A stretch of DNA of 26,620 nt. Origin: Oscillospiraceae bacterium (GTDB lineage Bacteria; Bacillota_A; Clostridia; Oscillospirales; Oscillospiraceae). Positions 6,701-13,708 of this stretch are shown piece by piece. The notes beneath the pieces were generated by a model. That model was not told where the DNA came from and did no database searches. It worked only from the letters and a program-made list of their open reading frames with translations. The stretch is from NCBI GenBank assembly GCA_017481325.1, contig JAFUPG010000024.1, positions 1 to 26,620 on the forward strand, read 5' to 3'. Each line of letters opens with the position of its first letter. Within the stretch, counting starts at the first letter, position 1. A program made the translations under genes and the position numbers.

Positions 6701-7465
6701 GTGGAAACCAGAGGACGTCGGGTCTACTCTGTAGAAAAAGCCATACGGCTGCTGGATTGCTTCTGGCAGGAGCGTCGGCCTCTGTCCCTTCGGGAGTTGG
6801 AGCAGCGCACCGGCTGGGCGAAGAGCACCATTCACGGGCTGTTGGCATCCATGCTGGACTCCGCTGTGGTGGAGCAGAACAGCTCCGACGGCAAGTACCG
6901 CCTGGGCTATCATCTCTTTGAACTGGGCAGCGCCGTCAGCCGCAGCTGGGATCTGCCCCGCTGCTGCGCCCCCTATTTACAGGAACTGGTGGATCGCTTT
7001 GGAGAGTCTGCCTACCTGGCACGTCTGTCCGGTAACGAGCTGCTTCTGGCGCTGTGTGAAGAGCCCCACGGCGGATTCCGCATTGTCTCCGAGGAGGGCA
7101 CACGGTTGCCGCTGCACTGCTCCTGCCAGGGCAAAGCCATCCTGGCGCAAAAGTCCCTCCATGAGGCAAAGCGTCTGCTGCAGCGCAAAGAACTCACCCG
7201 CTATACACCCCACACCATCACCCGGGAAGAAATCCTCCTGCAGCAGCTGGAAGACATCCGCAGTCAGGGTGTGGCCTACGAGATCGAGGAGTACAAGCTG
7301 GGCTTGAAATCTGTGGCTGCGCCCATCATTGACCGCAGCGGCCAATGCGACCATGCCATTGCCATTATCTGCATGGCCACCGTGGAGCAGGAGACCTTCG
7401 ATGCCATGGCAAAGGCGGTCAAAGAAGCCGCCGGGGCCATCAGCCAACAGCTCAGAGAAAAATAA
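6701..7465 (+). CDS. IclR-family transcriptional regulator
   Basis: The 254-residue protein has a winged helix at about 7-66 (YSVEKAIRLLDCF, then LRELEQRTGWAKSTIHGLLASM, then the wing DGKYRLGYHLFELG). An IclR effector-binding domain follows at about 80-250, with LPLHCSCQGKAILA and YEIEEYKLGLKSVAAPI. IclR proteins are tetrameric repressors or activators of catabolic genes that respond to small metabolites. The GTG start is the only in-frame start before the conserved N-terminus; its ribosome site (AAAGG, about 13 bases upstream) is weak. It lies 21 bases after selD and seems to belong to the same operon, so it may report on the purine or nicotinate-type substrate of the selenium hydroxylase (inference). 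Confidence 0.9.
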   Translation: METRGRRVYSVEKAIRLLDCFWQERRPLSLRELEQRTGWAKSTIHGLLASMLDSAVVEQNSSDGKYRLGYHLFELGSAVSRSWDLPRCCAPYLQELVDRFGESAYLARLSGNELLLALCEEPHGGFRIVSEEGTRLPLHCSCQGKAILAQKSLHEAKRLLQRKELTRYTPHTITREEILLQQLEDIRSQGVAYEIEEYKLGLKSVAAPIIDRSGQCDHAIAIICMATVEQETFDAMAKAVKEAAGAISQQLREK

Positions 7466-7486
7466 AAGACAAAAACGGACACCCGG

Positions 7487-7520
7487 TTGAGGCACACCTC
7501 CGCAAGGAGGTGTGCCTCAA
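7487..7520 (+). terminator. 15-bp hairpin after the IclR gene
   Basis: A perfect 15-bp stem, TTGAGGCACACCTCC with its complement, is closed by a GCAA (GNRA-type) tetraloop. The T run only begins 11 bases after the stem (7532-7537), so it is an atypical terminator or a 3'-end stabilising hairpin of the selenium operon. Confidence 0.55.
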
Positions 7521-7550
7521 TTGAAAGTGTCATTTTTTCCCTGCATAGAA

Positions 7551-7586
7551 AAAAGGAGACAACCTCTTTACGAAGTGTCTCCTTTT
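7551..7586. terminator. Bidirectional terminator between convergent genes
   Basis: A 10-bp stem AAAAGGAGAC/GTCTCCTTTT with a 16-base loop is flanked by A-rich sequence on the left. Read on the minus strand, it ends in a run of six T and would terminate the TraB-domain gene; on the plus strand it has four T. Confidence 0.75.
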
Positions 7587-7603
7587 CGGGTGTCATCTGA
7601 TTC

Positions 7604-9991
7604 TTATTGGGCGTATTCCACCAGTGTTACGGTGTAGCCCGCTTCACGCAGGGCATCCACCAGGCCGGTCTCGCCCAGCAGGTGTGCCAGACCTACGGCG
7701 AAGAACACCGTCTTGCCGCTGGCCAGGTATTCCTCTGCCTTTTCCAGCATGCCTGCGTCACGGTTTGCCAGCAAATGGTTGTTGTATTCCTCGTTGGCCT
7801 GGATCTCCTCCTCGGTGGCATCCTCGGGGATCTCGTCATCCCGGAGATACTCCATAAGCGCCTCCTCATCACCGGAGCACCAGAGCTCATAAAGCTCAAT
7901 GCTGTGGGCAACGTAGCTGTTGCGGTCGGTTTCGTAGGCATCGATTACCAGATACTTCTGCAACAGATCGGAGTACTCGCCGTCCATACCCATCTGCAGC
8001 TCTGCGGATTCCACCTCCAGCACTTCCATTTCACGCTCGTGGGCCATGGTCAGGAAGCGGTAATCCACACCCTGCAGAGAGGTGAGGGTGTTGGAGCCGA
8101 AGAGCATACGGTTGGTGTACTGATTGCTGACAATGGAGGGGTACATATTCTCTGCCATCAGGGTCATGCCGCAGAATCTGGCCATATCCATCAGCTGCTC
8201 ATATTGTTCCTCGGGCAGATGCTGCTTGGCAGTGGTGCCGTCGCTGTAGTAGTAGGTTTCTGCAACGGCCTCCTGCATTTCCTCGTCGGCTTCTACTTCG
8301 TCATAGAAGCTGAGAAGGTCAAATTCCACAGCCAGAGCATCGGAGGCGTCGAAGGCATCATAGATCTCCTGGGGCAGGTAAGCGGTGCGCTCGTCGCCAA
8401 TGTGGATGGTGCCCAGGAGGTACATCTTCTGCCCCTCGGGGGAGGTGACCTCGTAGAATACGGGAGTTGCCTTCTCCTCAGGCTCCTCCTCGGGGAACAT
8501 CTCCTCGGTGATCTCCTCATAGACGCCGGGGTCGCCGTAGTCGAAGGTCTGGTCGGTGTTGACGTTCAGGGCAAAGAAGTAGCCCTCGACTTTGTGGCGG
8601 CTTTCCAGACTTATGCTGAGCGCAGCAGGCAGAAGGGTATCCTTGTTGATGTAAAGATAGCACTCCAGCAGGTCGGTCTCATAGGCCTCGGCCAGGTCAT
8701 CCAGCATATCAGGGTCCTGGAAAAGACTCTTAGTGGCACGGTCCTCCAGATGACGGCTGTAGGTGTCGTTGCCGGTATAGAAGATCCGCCAGTAGCCACC
8801 GACTTCGCTGAGCTCAGCGGATGCGATCTCCGAGGGGTGGGGGAGGCAGAAGGTGGTTTCCAGCAGGATATACTCTGCAAATTTCTCGGTATCTACCTCA
8901 TCAATGACCTCCGAAACTTCACCGTTGACGGAGTAGGTGCCTGTGCCGTCACGAAGGATCTCCTCGGTTTCGTAGGTGCCCTGCTGCTGACCCTGGGAAA
9001 TGTTGACGGAGTTGCTCACCTTGGCCATATATTCGGCGCTGGAGCCGCAGGATTGCATCTCGTTATTGAGGATCAGAACAGCACCGCCGGCTTCGCTGAC
9101 GATCAGGTCGGTGGTTTCGCAGACGGCACTGCAATCTGCCATGCTGTAGGCGGCGTAGTTGGAGAACATCATCAGGTTCAGCAGATCCATATTCTCCAGA
9201 ACAATGGGGGTTTCCCGTGCGGGGAGGGTGGTATCCAACTCTGCCTCCGCAGCGGCAGGTGTCAGGGTGAATTTCTGCTCAAATTCCACAAAGCCCTTGG
9301 TGTAGCTGACCTCATAGGTCATGGTTTTGAGCTTGCCCTGGCTGTCCAGCTGAAGCTCGCCCCTGGCATCGGTCAGGGTCACATATTCGCTGTCCTCGGG
9401 GATGAGCCAGGTCTCAAGGGCTGTGGGCTCCGTAAACACCAGATGCCCCTCCGTCTCGATGACGGCGCTGCCATAGAGGCTGGGGTCCAGCAGATTCAGG
9501 GGCAGAAGGCGCTGCTGATAAGCCTGGGCATCCATCCGGCAGGTGAACAGGACAGGATCCTGTCCATCCTCCGTCTTCTCGTTGGGGATGAACCAGTACA
9601 TGCTGCCCCCGTTATAGACTTCACGGTACTCCATGGGATCCCAATCGGCCATGGTGGTCTTGTTGTCCAGCACGGCGGTATAGCTGTCCGTGCCAAGACC
9701 GCTGTAGCGGAGGGTGCGGTTCGTCTCGTCTTGGATGACGGCATTGCCGCTGTAACGGATGGTGCTGATCATAAAGTCATAAGCACCTGCCTCCTCTGCC
9801 TCCATAGCGGCAATGGCATCTTCGTAGATGTCAGCAGCCGTGGGCGGCGCTTCGGTGGTGGGCTCGGTGGCGCTTTCGGTGGGTTCTGTGGTGGGAGGAG
9901 TTGTCTCCGAGGGCTGGCTGTGGCAGGCAAACAGCTGCAGGCTCAAGGCCAACAGCAGCAACAGTGCCGCCAGTTTCTTTGCGTGTTTCAT
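7604..9991 (-). CDS. Lipoprotein with C-terminal TraB/GumN (Tiki-like) domain
   Basis: This protein has 795 residues. The signal ends in a lipobox LFAC, with lipidated cysteine C23, and a Thr/Pro/Glu linker follows at about 25-50. Two regions, about 50-255 and 280-505, look like beta-rich LolA/LppX-type lipoprotein modules (fold inferred from composition and pattern, not a firm match). The C-terminal part (about 516-795) is a TraB/GumN domain: YLLGTIHIGD with G527-x2-H530, a downstream E556 in AVEFDLL, and G767-x2-H770 in VGLAHLLGETG. These two GX2H motifs and the glutamate are the metal-site signature of Tiki-type metalloproteases. The start is the ATG with AAGGAGG upstream; an extended in-frame start at 10093 lies outside the promoter and is rejected. 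It probably sits on the outer membrane face. Its substrate is unknown. Confidence 0.82.
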   Translation of the reverse strand: MKHAKKLAALLLLLALSLQLFACHSQPSETTPPTTEPTESATEPTTEAPPTAADIYEDAIAAMEAEEAGAYDFMISTIRYSGNAVIQDETNRTLRYSGLGTDSYTAVLDNKTTMADWDPMEYREVYNGGSMYWFIPNEKTEDGQDPVLFTCRMDAQAYQQRLLPLNLLDPSLYGSAVIETEGHLVFTEPTALETWLIPEDSEYVTLTDARGELQLDSQGKLKTMTYEVSYTKGFVEFEQKFTLTPAAAEAELDTTLPARETPIVLENMDLLNLMMFSNYAAYSMADCSAVCETTDLIVSEAGGAVLILNNEMQSCGSSAEYMAKVSNSVNISQGQQQGTYETEEILRDGTGTYSVNGEVSEVIDEVDTEKFAEYILLETTFCLPHPSEIASAELSEVGGYWRIFYTGNDTYSRHLEDRATKSLFQDPDMLDDLAEAYETDLLECYLYINKDTLLPAALSISLESRHKVEGYFFALNVNTDQTFDYGDPGVYEEITEEMFPEEEPEEKATPVFYEVTSPEGQKMYLLGTIHIGDERTAYLPQEIYDAFDASDALAVEFDLLSFYDEVEADEEMQEAVAETYYYSDGTTAKQHLPEEQYEQLMDMARFCGMTLMAENMYPSIVSNQYTNRMLFGSNTLTSLQGVDYRFLTMAHEREMEVLEVESAELQMGMDGEYSDLLQKYLVIDAYETDRNSYVAHSIELYELWCSGDEEALMEYLRDDEIPEDATEEEIQANEEYNNHLLANRDAGMLEKAEEYLASGKTVFFAVGLAHLLGETGLVDALREAGYTVTLVEYAQ

Positions 9992-10019
9992 AAAGAACCT
10001 CCTTACTTGTAATGTCATA

Positions 10020-10048
10020 ATTCTACAAAAGGAAAATGTATTTGTCAA
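10020..10048 (-). promoter_or_regulatory. Promoter of the TraB-domain lipoprotein gene
   Basis: On the minus strand TTGACA (10048-10043) is followed after 17 bases by TAGAAT (10025-10020). The start codon at 9991 follows 28 bases later with AAGGAGG between. Confidence 0.88.
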
Positions 10049-10111
10049 GAAGTAACAGAAATTATTCTCCGGTATTGCAGCGGCGCTGCGCAAAAAACGG
10101 AGCTGCGGCTA

Positions 10112-10140
10112 TTGACTTTTTCCCCCCGGGGGGATATAAT
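10112..10140 (+). promoter_or_regulatory. Strong promoter of the exopolysaccharide operon
   Basis: TTGACT (10112-10117) and TATAAT (10135-10140) are exactly 17 bases apart. The spacer contains CCCCCCGGGGGG (10122-10133), a 12-bp GC palindrome that is unusual in a spacer and might be a protein site or affect promoter opening. The predicted start is near 10147. Confidence 0.9.
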
Positions 10141-10145
10141 GTATT

Positions 10146-10189
10146 CGGGATGGCATAAATGGGCGAAGTGCACCCATTTTGCCGTCCTG
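10146..10189 (+). ncRNA. 5'-terminal hairpin of the polysaccharide operon leader
   Basis: Bases 10146-10154 (CGGGATGGC) pair fully with 10181-10189 (GCCGTCCTG, two G-U pairs). The inner A10155 and AAATGGG (10157-10163) pair with CCCATTT (10173-10179) and T10180, leaving one bulged base and a 9-base loop. The stem begins at the predicted transcription start. No T run follows, so it is not a terminator; RNA stabilisation or a regulatory site is more likely (inference). Confidence 0.6.
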
Positions 10190-10237
10190 ACAGAAGAAAT
10201 TGACGTGTAGCAATACTATTTTGAAAGAAGACAGCCT

Positions 10238-11002
10238 ATGACGGAGAAGAAAAAAATCGGCGGCACAGACCTCAAACGCCTTGCCCAGGCGGTGTGGCGC
10301 AGAGCCTGGGTCGTTGCTGTGGCAGCGGTGCTGTCCTGCGCTCTGCTTTTGGGGATCGCTGTGTTTTTCGTTACGCCGAAGTACGAAGCGACCACCATGC
10401 TCTACGTCAATAATACCTCTATTTCCGTGGGCTCCACCGGCTTCAGCATCTCTGATTCCGCCCTGACAGCGGCGCAGAATCTGGTCAAGACCTATGTGGT
10501 CATTCTCCGCAGCCGTTCCACCTTGGAGCGTGTCATCGACTTGGCCGGTGTGGACTATACCTACGAGGACCTGTCGGAGATGATCTCCGCCGAATCGGTC
10601 AACGGCACAGAGATCTTTGAGGTGACCGTCACCTCCACCGATCCCGTAGAGGCCGACCGTATTGCCAATACCATTGCCGTGGTTCTGCCCGGCCAGATCG
10701 CCGGCATTGTGGACGGCAGCTCCGTCCGGGTGGTGGACTATTCCGTAGTTCCCACCAAGCAGGCATCTCCCAGCTATGGTCTTATGGCGGTGGTGGGCTT
10801 TGTGCTGGGCTTTGTTTTGAGTCTGCTGTGCCTGGCTTTAGGCGAGCTGTTTAATAATACCATCCGCTCTGAAGAGTATCTGACCTACGCCTACCCGAAG
10901 GTACCGCTGCTGGCGGTGATCCCCGATATGGACGAAAAGAGCAGAGGTCACTATTATCGCAGCTATGCTCCCAAGACCGGAAACAGGAAGGGGGATCGCT
11001 GA
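10238..11002 (+). CDS. Wzz-type chain-length / tyrosine-kinase modulator protein
   Basis: The 254-residue membrane protein is the transmembrane adaptor of the split Firmicutes BY-kinase pair (like CapA, CpsC, EpsA/TkmA). It switches on the partner kinase and controls polymer length. A basic cytosolic N-terminus precedes the first membrane segment (24-45), which is followed by FFVTPKYEATTMLYVNN, the Wzz-type entry to the outside domain. A second segment lies near 181-204, and a cytosolic tail then follows. A Wzz-type proline and glycine pattern is seen before the second segment (PTKQASPSYGL). The ribosome site (GAAAGAAG) is modest. It is the first gene of the operon, and its stop codon overlaps the start of the kinase gene by one base. 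Confidence 0.88.
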   Translation: MTEKKKIGGTDLKRLAQAVWRRAWVVAVAAVLSCALLLGIAVFFVTPKYEATTMLYVNNTSISVGSTGFSISDSALTAAQNLVKTYVVILRSRSTLERVIDLAGVDYTYEDLSEMISAESVNGTEIFEVTVTSTDPVEADRIANTIAVVLPGQIAGIVDGSSVRVVDYSVVPTKQASPSYGLMAVVGFVLGFVLSLLCLALGELFNNTIRSEEYLTYAYPKVPLLAVIPDMDEKSRGHYYRSYAPKTGNRKGDR

Positions 11003-11736
11003 TGGCAAAGAATCACAATGCCGCCCAGAGCGACGGCTGGAATCAGGAGACCCGTTTCGGAGCCAATATGAGCTTTGCCGCCTCTGAGGCGTATAAGCTT
11101 CTGCGCACCAATATCACCTTTTCCTTCCCGGCAGAGGGGCGCAGCTGCCATGTCATCGGTGTGACCAGCACGGTCAGCAGCGAGGGCAAGAGCATGACCG
11201 CCTGTAATCTGGCCTATTCCCTGGCAGAGGCGGGCAAAAAGACCCTCCTGATCGACGGAGACCTGCGCCTGCCCACGGTGGCAACCAAGCTGGAGCTGCC
11301 ACCCAGCCCCGGTCTGAGCAACCTCCTGATCAGCGATAAGGATCACCGCACGGTGATCCGTCCCTGTGCCGCTATGGAGGGAATGGAAGTTCTGTGTGCG
11401 GGAGATATCACTCCCAACCCCTCCGAGCTGCTGGGCTCTGCCCGTATGGCGCAGCTTTTGGAGGCACTGAGCAAGACCTACGAATATATTATCATCGACC
11501 TGCCCCCGGTTACGGTGGTTACCGATGCCCTGGTGATGGCAAAGCTGCTCCACGGCGTGATTATGGTGGTGCGTAACGGTGTGGTAGAGCAGAGAGCCCT
11601 TGCGGATGCCATGCGCCAGATGGATCTGGTGGGCCTGCGAGTGTTGGGCTTTGTCTATAACGGCAGCCGCCAGGATAGCACAAAGCGCTACTACAGGGGC
11701 TACGAAAAAGCCGGACGAGGGAAAAAGAGAGACTGA
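11002..11736 (+). CDS. CpsD/CapB-family tyrosine kinase (BY-kinase)
   Basis: The 244-residue cytosolic autokinase pairs with the preceding modulator. All three signature motifs are present: Walker A in STVSSEGKS (K63), Walker A' LLIDGDLR (D85, D87) and Walker B YIIIDLPP (D166). The C-terminal tyrosine cluster is short, RYYRGY (Y230, Y231, Y234). Autophosphorylation there controls ring assembly and thereby polysaccharide synthesis and export in related systems. No matching phosphatase (CpsB/Wzb type) is seen in the window. It overlaps the upstream gene by one base (TGATG), so translation is probably coupled. Confidence 0.93.
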   Translation: MAKNHNAAQSDGWNQETRFGANMSFAASEAYKLLRTNITFSFPAEGRSCHVIGVTSTVSSEGKSMTACNLAYSLAEAGKKTLLIDGDLRLPTVATKLELPPSPGLSNLLISDKDHRTVIRPCAAMEGMEVLCAGDITPNPSELLGSARMAQLLEALSKTYEYIIIDLPPVTVVTDALVMAKLLHGVIMVVRNGVVEQRALADAMRQMDLVGLRVLGFVYNGSRQDSTKRYYRGYEKAGRGKKRD

Positions 11737-11771
11737 GCAAGTATTTTCCCGAGCCCGGATCGGAGAACGCT

Positions 11772-12515
11772 ATGAAGAAAAAACTACTGTGGATCGTGCC
11801 TGCCGCTCTGGCACTGCTGTTCCTGGTGGGTCTGGGGATCTATCTGGACTACACAGCGGGGCAGACGGAGCTTCCCAAGGTAACACTGCCGGGAGATCAG
11901 GAGCCCTCCACGTCTCCCGGTGAATTCACGGAGGATTCCACCTTGCCGTCCTCAGAGGACGGGAGCACGACATCAACAGAAAGTGCTCCCACAGAGGAAA
12001 CCGGGCCGGAAAGCACCGCCCCCTCCCAAACGGAGGAATTTCCTACCCCCACCACAGAGGAGCCCAGCGCTCCCTCCACAAGCCTTCCGGAGCCTACAGA
12101 TCCCCCCGTAACGGAACCGAGCCATTCTACGGAACCCACGGAAAATACGGATCTTGCCGCCAAGGAGGCCAGGATCGACGAACTGGTCACGGAGGTCTAT
12201 GGGCTGCGTGACTACTATACCGCCCAGCTTCTCGCCCTGGAGGCAGCGGCTGTCAGTGAGTATGAGTCTCTTCCTCCCGAGGAACGCACCCCGGAGCGCA
12301 AGCAGGACATAGCCTTTGCCTGCATTGATGCGGCCTATGCCCTGGAGGACGAGTGTGACTCCCGGATGGATGCCATCTGCCAGGAGCTGAGCTATCTTCT
12401 CCTGGAGACCGGAGGCAGCATGTCCCTGATTACCGACATTCGCTACGCTTACGCCAGCGAAAAGGAGAGCGCCCGCAGCGCCTTCCTGGAAAAATATGCA
12501 GATTATTTCGGCTAA
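11772..12515 (+). CDS. Unknown membrane-anchored protein with acidic Thr/Pro linker
   Basis: I do not recognise this 247-residue protein. Residues 5-25 form one membrane segment after a lysine-rich start, with no clear cleavage site, so the rest probably lies outside. Residues about 38-125 are a low-complexity linker rich in Ser, Thr, Pro and Glu, suited to span the wall. Residues 126-247 form a helical, acidic domain with regular charged heptad-like stretches (RIDELVTEVYGLRDYY and later IDAAYALEDECDSRMDAI), which may be a coiled coil. The gene starts 35 bases after the kinase gene, with GGAGAA upstream, and lies within the polysaccharide operon. A role in export, anchoring or kinase signalling is possible but only by context. 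The linker style resembles that of the TraB lipoprotein. Confidence 0.75.
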   Translation: MKKKLLWIVPAALALLFLVGLGIYLDYTAGQTELPKVTLPGDQEPSTSPGEFTEDSTLPSSEDGSTTSTESAPTEETGPESTAPSQTEEFPTPTTEEPSAPSTSLPEPTDPPVTEPSHSTEPTENTDLAAKEARIDELVTEVYGLRDYYTAQLLALEAAAVSEYESLPPEERTPERKQDIAFACIDAAYALEDECDSRMDAICQELSYLLLETGGSMSLITDIRYAYASEKESARSAFLEKYADYFG

Positions 12516-12560
12516 ACCGAATAGAATATCGTAGTAATTTTCAATTTAGGAGGAATAAGA

Positions 12561-13598
12561 ATGAAAAAGAAAGTCTTAGCGTTGGCACTTGTTCTTGTGC
12601 TCGCTCTGAGCCTGCTGCTGCCTGCTGCTGCCGCAGCCACCTTCTCCGATCTGGAAGGCCACTGGGCAAAGAGCTACATTGAGACCTGGGCAGAGAAGGG
12701 TGTCCTCAACGGCTATCCTGACGGCACTTTCCGTCCTGACCGGTATATCACCCGTGCAGAGGTGGCAAAGGTTCTGGCTCTGGCCTATGAGATGCCTCTG
12801 GATGTTACCTCTCACAGCTTTAAGGACGTTGAGCCCGGCATCTGGTACTATCCCCATGTCCAGGCCTGCGCCGAATACGGCATTATCGTGGGCGATCCCG
12901 ATGGCAATTTCCGTCCCAACGACCCCATCAGCCGCAGCGAGGCTGTGAAGATGGTCTGTCTGGCTGCCGGTCTCACCGAGAAGAGCACCGGCCTGGAAGA
13001 CAAGACTGACTATGCCAATATCCCCGACTGGGCAAAGGGCTACTGGAATGCCCTGTACCACGCCGGCGTTATCGACGGCTATCCCGACGGCTACCTGCGC
13101 CCCCTGCAGAACATCACCCGTGCCGAGCTGGTGAAGATCCTCTGCAAGGCCTACAGCGAGGTAAAGATTTACGAGTTCACCGTCACCATCGAAGATAACC
13201 TGGGCAACAAGGTTTCCGACGGCACTTCCTACCTGACCGGCGACAGCCGTGTGGTAGAGGTTCTGCTGCCTCTGCTCATTGCCAACCGCAATAACTTTGC
13301 CGCAGCCTTCCCCTCCGGCCACATGCGTGACCTGCTGGACGAGGGTATCGCTCTGGCCAAGGCCGGCTATGCCGACGGCTGGACCGAGGAAGAGCTGGCT
13401 GCATGGCAGAACTATATCGACATGAAGTTCGCCGGCGCCACCGGTGATCCTTCCGCCATCAAGTACATCTCCAATGTCAACTCCACCATCAATACCATGA
13501 AGATGGACGTGGGCTATATCGCCCAGTTCTTCGACACCGACGAAGGCAGAGAGGACATTCAGTACACCATTACCATCACCTGCAGCGTAATGGACTGA
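12561..13598 (+). CDS. Small SLH-domain surface protein in the polysaccharide operon
   Basis: The 345-residue secreted protein has a signal peptide (1-26, ending AAAAA) and three N-terminal SLH domains at about 28-76, 88-139 and 151-201, each with the typical F-x-D...W...A...G...G-x-x-D-G-x-F-x-P...T-R-A/S-E pattern. SLH trimers bind the secondary cell-wall polymer, usually pyruvylated; no csaB pyruvyltransferase gene is in the window. Residues 203-345 contain a beta-rich then helical domain that I cannot assign. The ribosome site AGGAGG is strong, and a large hairpin follows the gene, so it may be made in greater amounts than the later enzymes. Its place between kinase and initiating transferase suggests that it links the polymer and the surface layer (inference). 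Confidence 0.87.
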   Translation: MKKKVLALALVLVLALSLLLPAAAAATFSDLEGHWAKSYIETWAEKGVLNGYPDGTFRPDRYITRAEVAKVLALAYEMPLDVTSHSFKDVEPGIWYYPHVQACAEYGIIVGDPDGNFRPNDPISRSEAVKMVCLAAGLTEKSTGLEDKTDYANIPDWAKGYWNALYHAGVIDGYPDGYLRPLQNITRAELVKILCKAYSEVKIYEFTVTIEDNLGNKVSDGTSYLTGDSRVVEVLLPLLIANRNNFAAAFPSGHMRDLLDEGIALAKAGYADGWTEEELAAWQNYIDMKFAGATGDPSAIKYISNVNSTINTMKMDVGYIAQFFDTDEGREDIQYTITITCSVMD

Positions 13599-13617
13599 CC
13601 GCTATAATACAATAATT

Positions 13618-13669
13618 CACTCTACAGTGACCTGCCGCAGCTGTGGCAGGTCACTGAGTGCTGCTTTTT
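13618..13669 (+). terminator. Strong hairpin after the SLH gene, likely partial terminator
   Basis: An 11-bp perfect stem AGTGACCTGCC/GGCAGGTCACT is extended, past a 3-base bulge, by CACTC/GAGTG; a short T5 follows three bases later. The polysaccharide genes continue downstream on the same strand with no clear new promoter, so it may act as an attenuator that lowers expression of the enzymes relative to the SLH protein. Confidence 0.7.
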
Positions 13670-13708
13670 AGCGCTTGCATATTGCATAAACAGAAAAGGA
13701 GATCGTCC

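Noticed and set aside
7607..10012. 801-codon plus-strand open frame opposite the TraB-domain gene
   Set aside because: The minus strand has a consensus promoter, AAGGAGG, lipobox and TraB motifs; the plus translation shows no family features.
10146..10189. Leader hairpin as terminator or known eps-associated RNA element
   Set aside because: No T run follows, so it is not a terminator; it is much shorter than, and has no visible match to, the EAR element of Bacillus eps operons.
13675..13688. Tandem TTGCATA repeat before the sugar transferase gene as a promoter
   Set aside because: There is no -10 box at proper spacing; two 7-base copies are too short to mean much.
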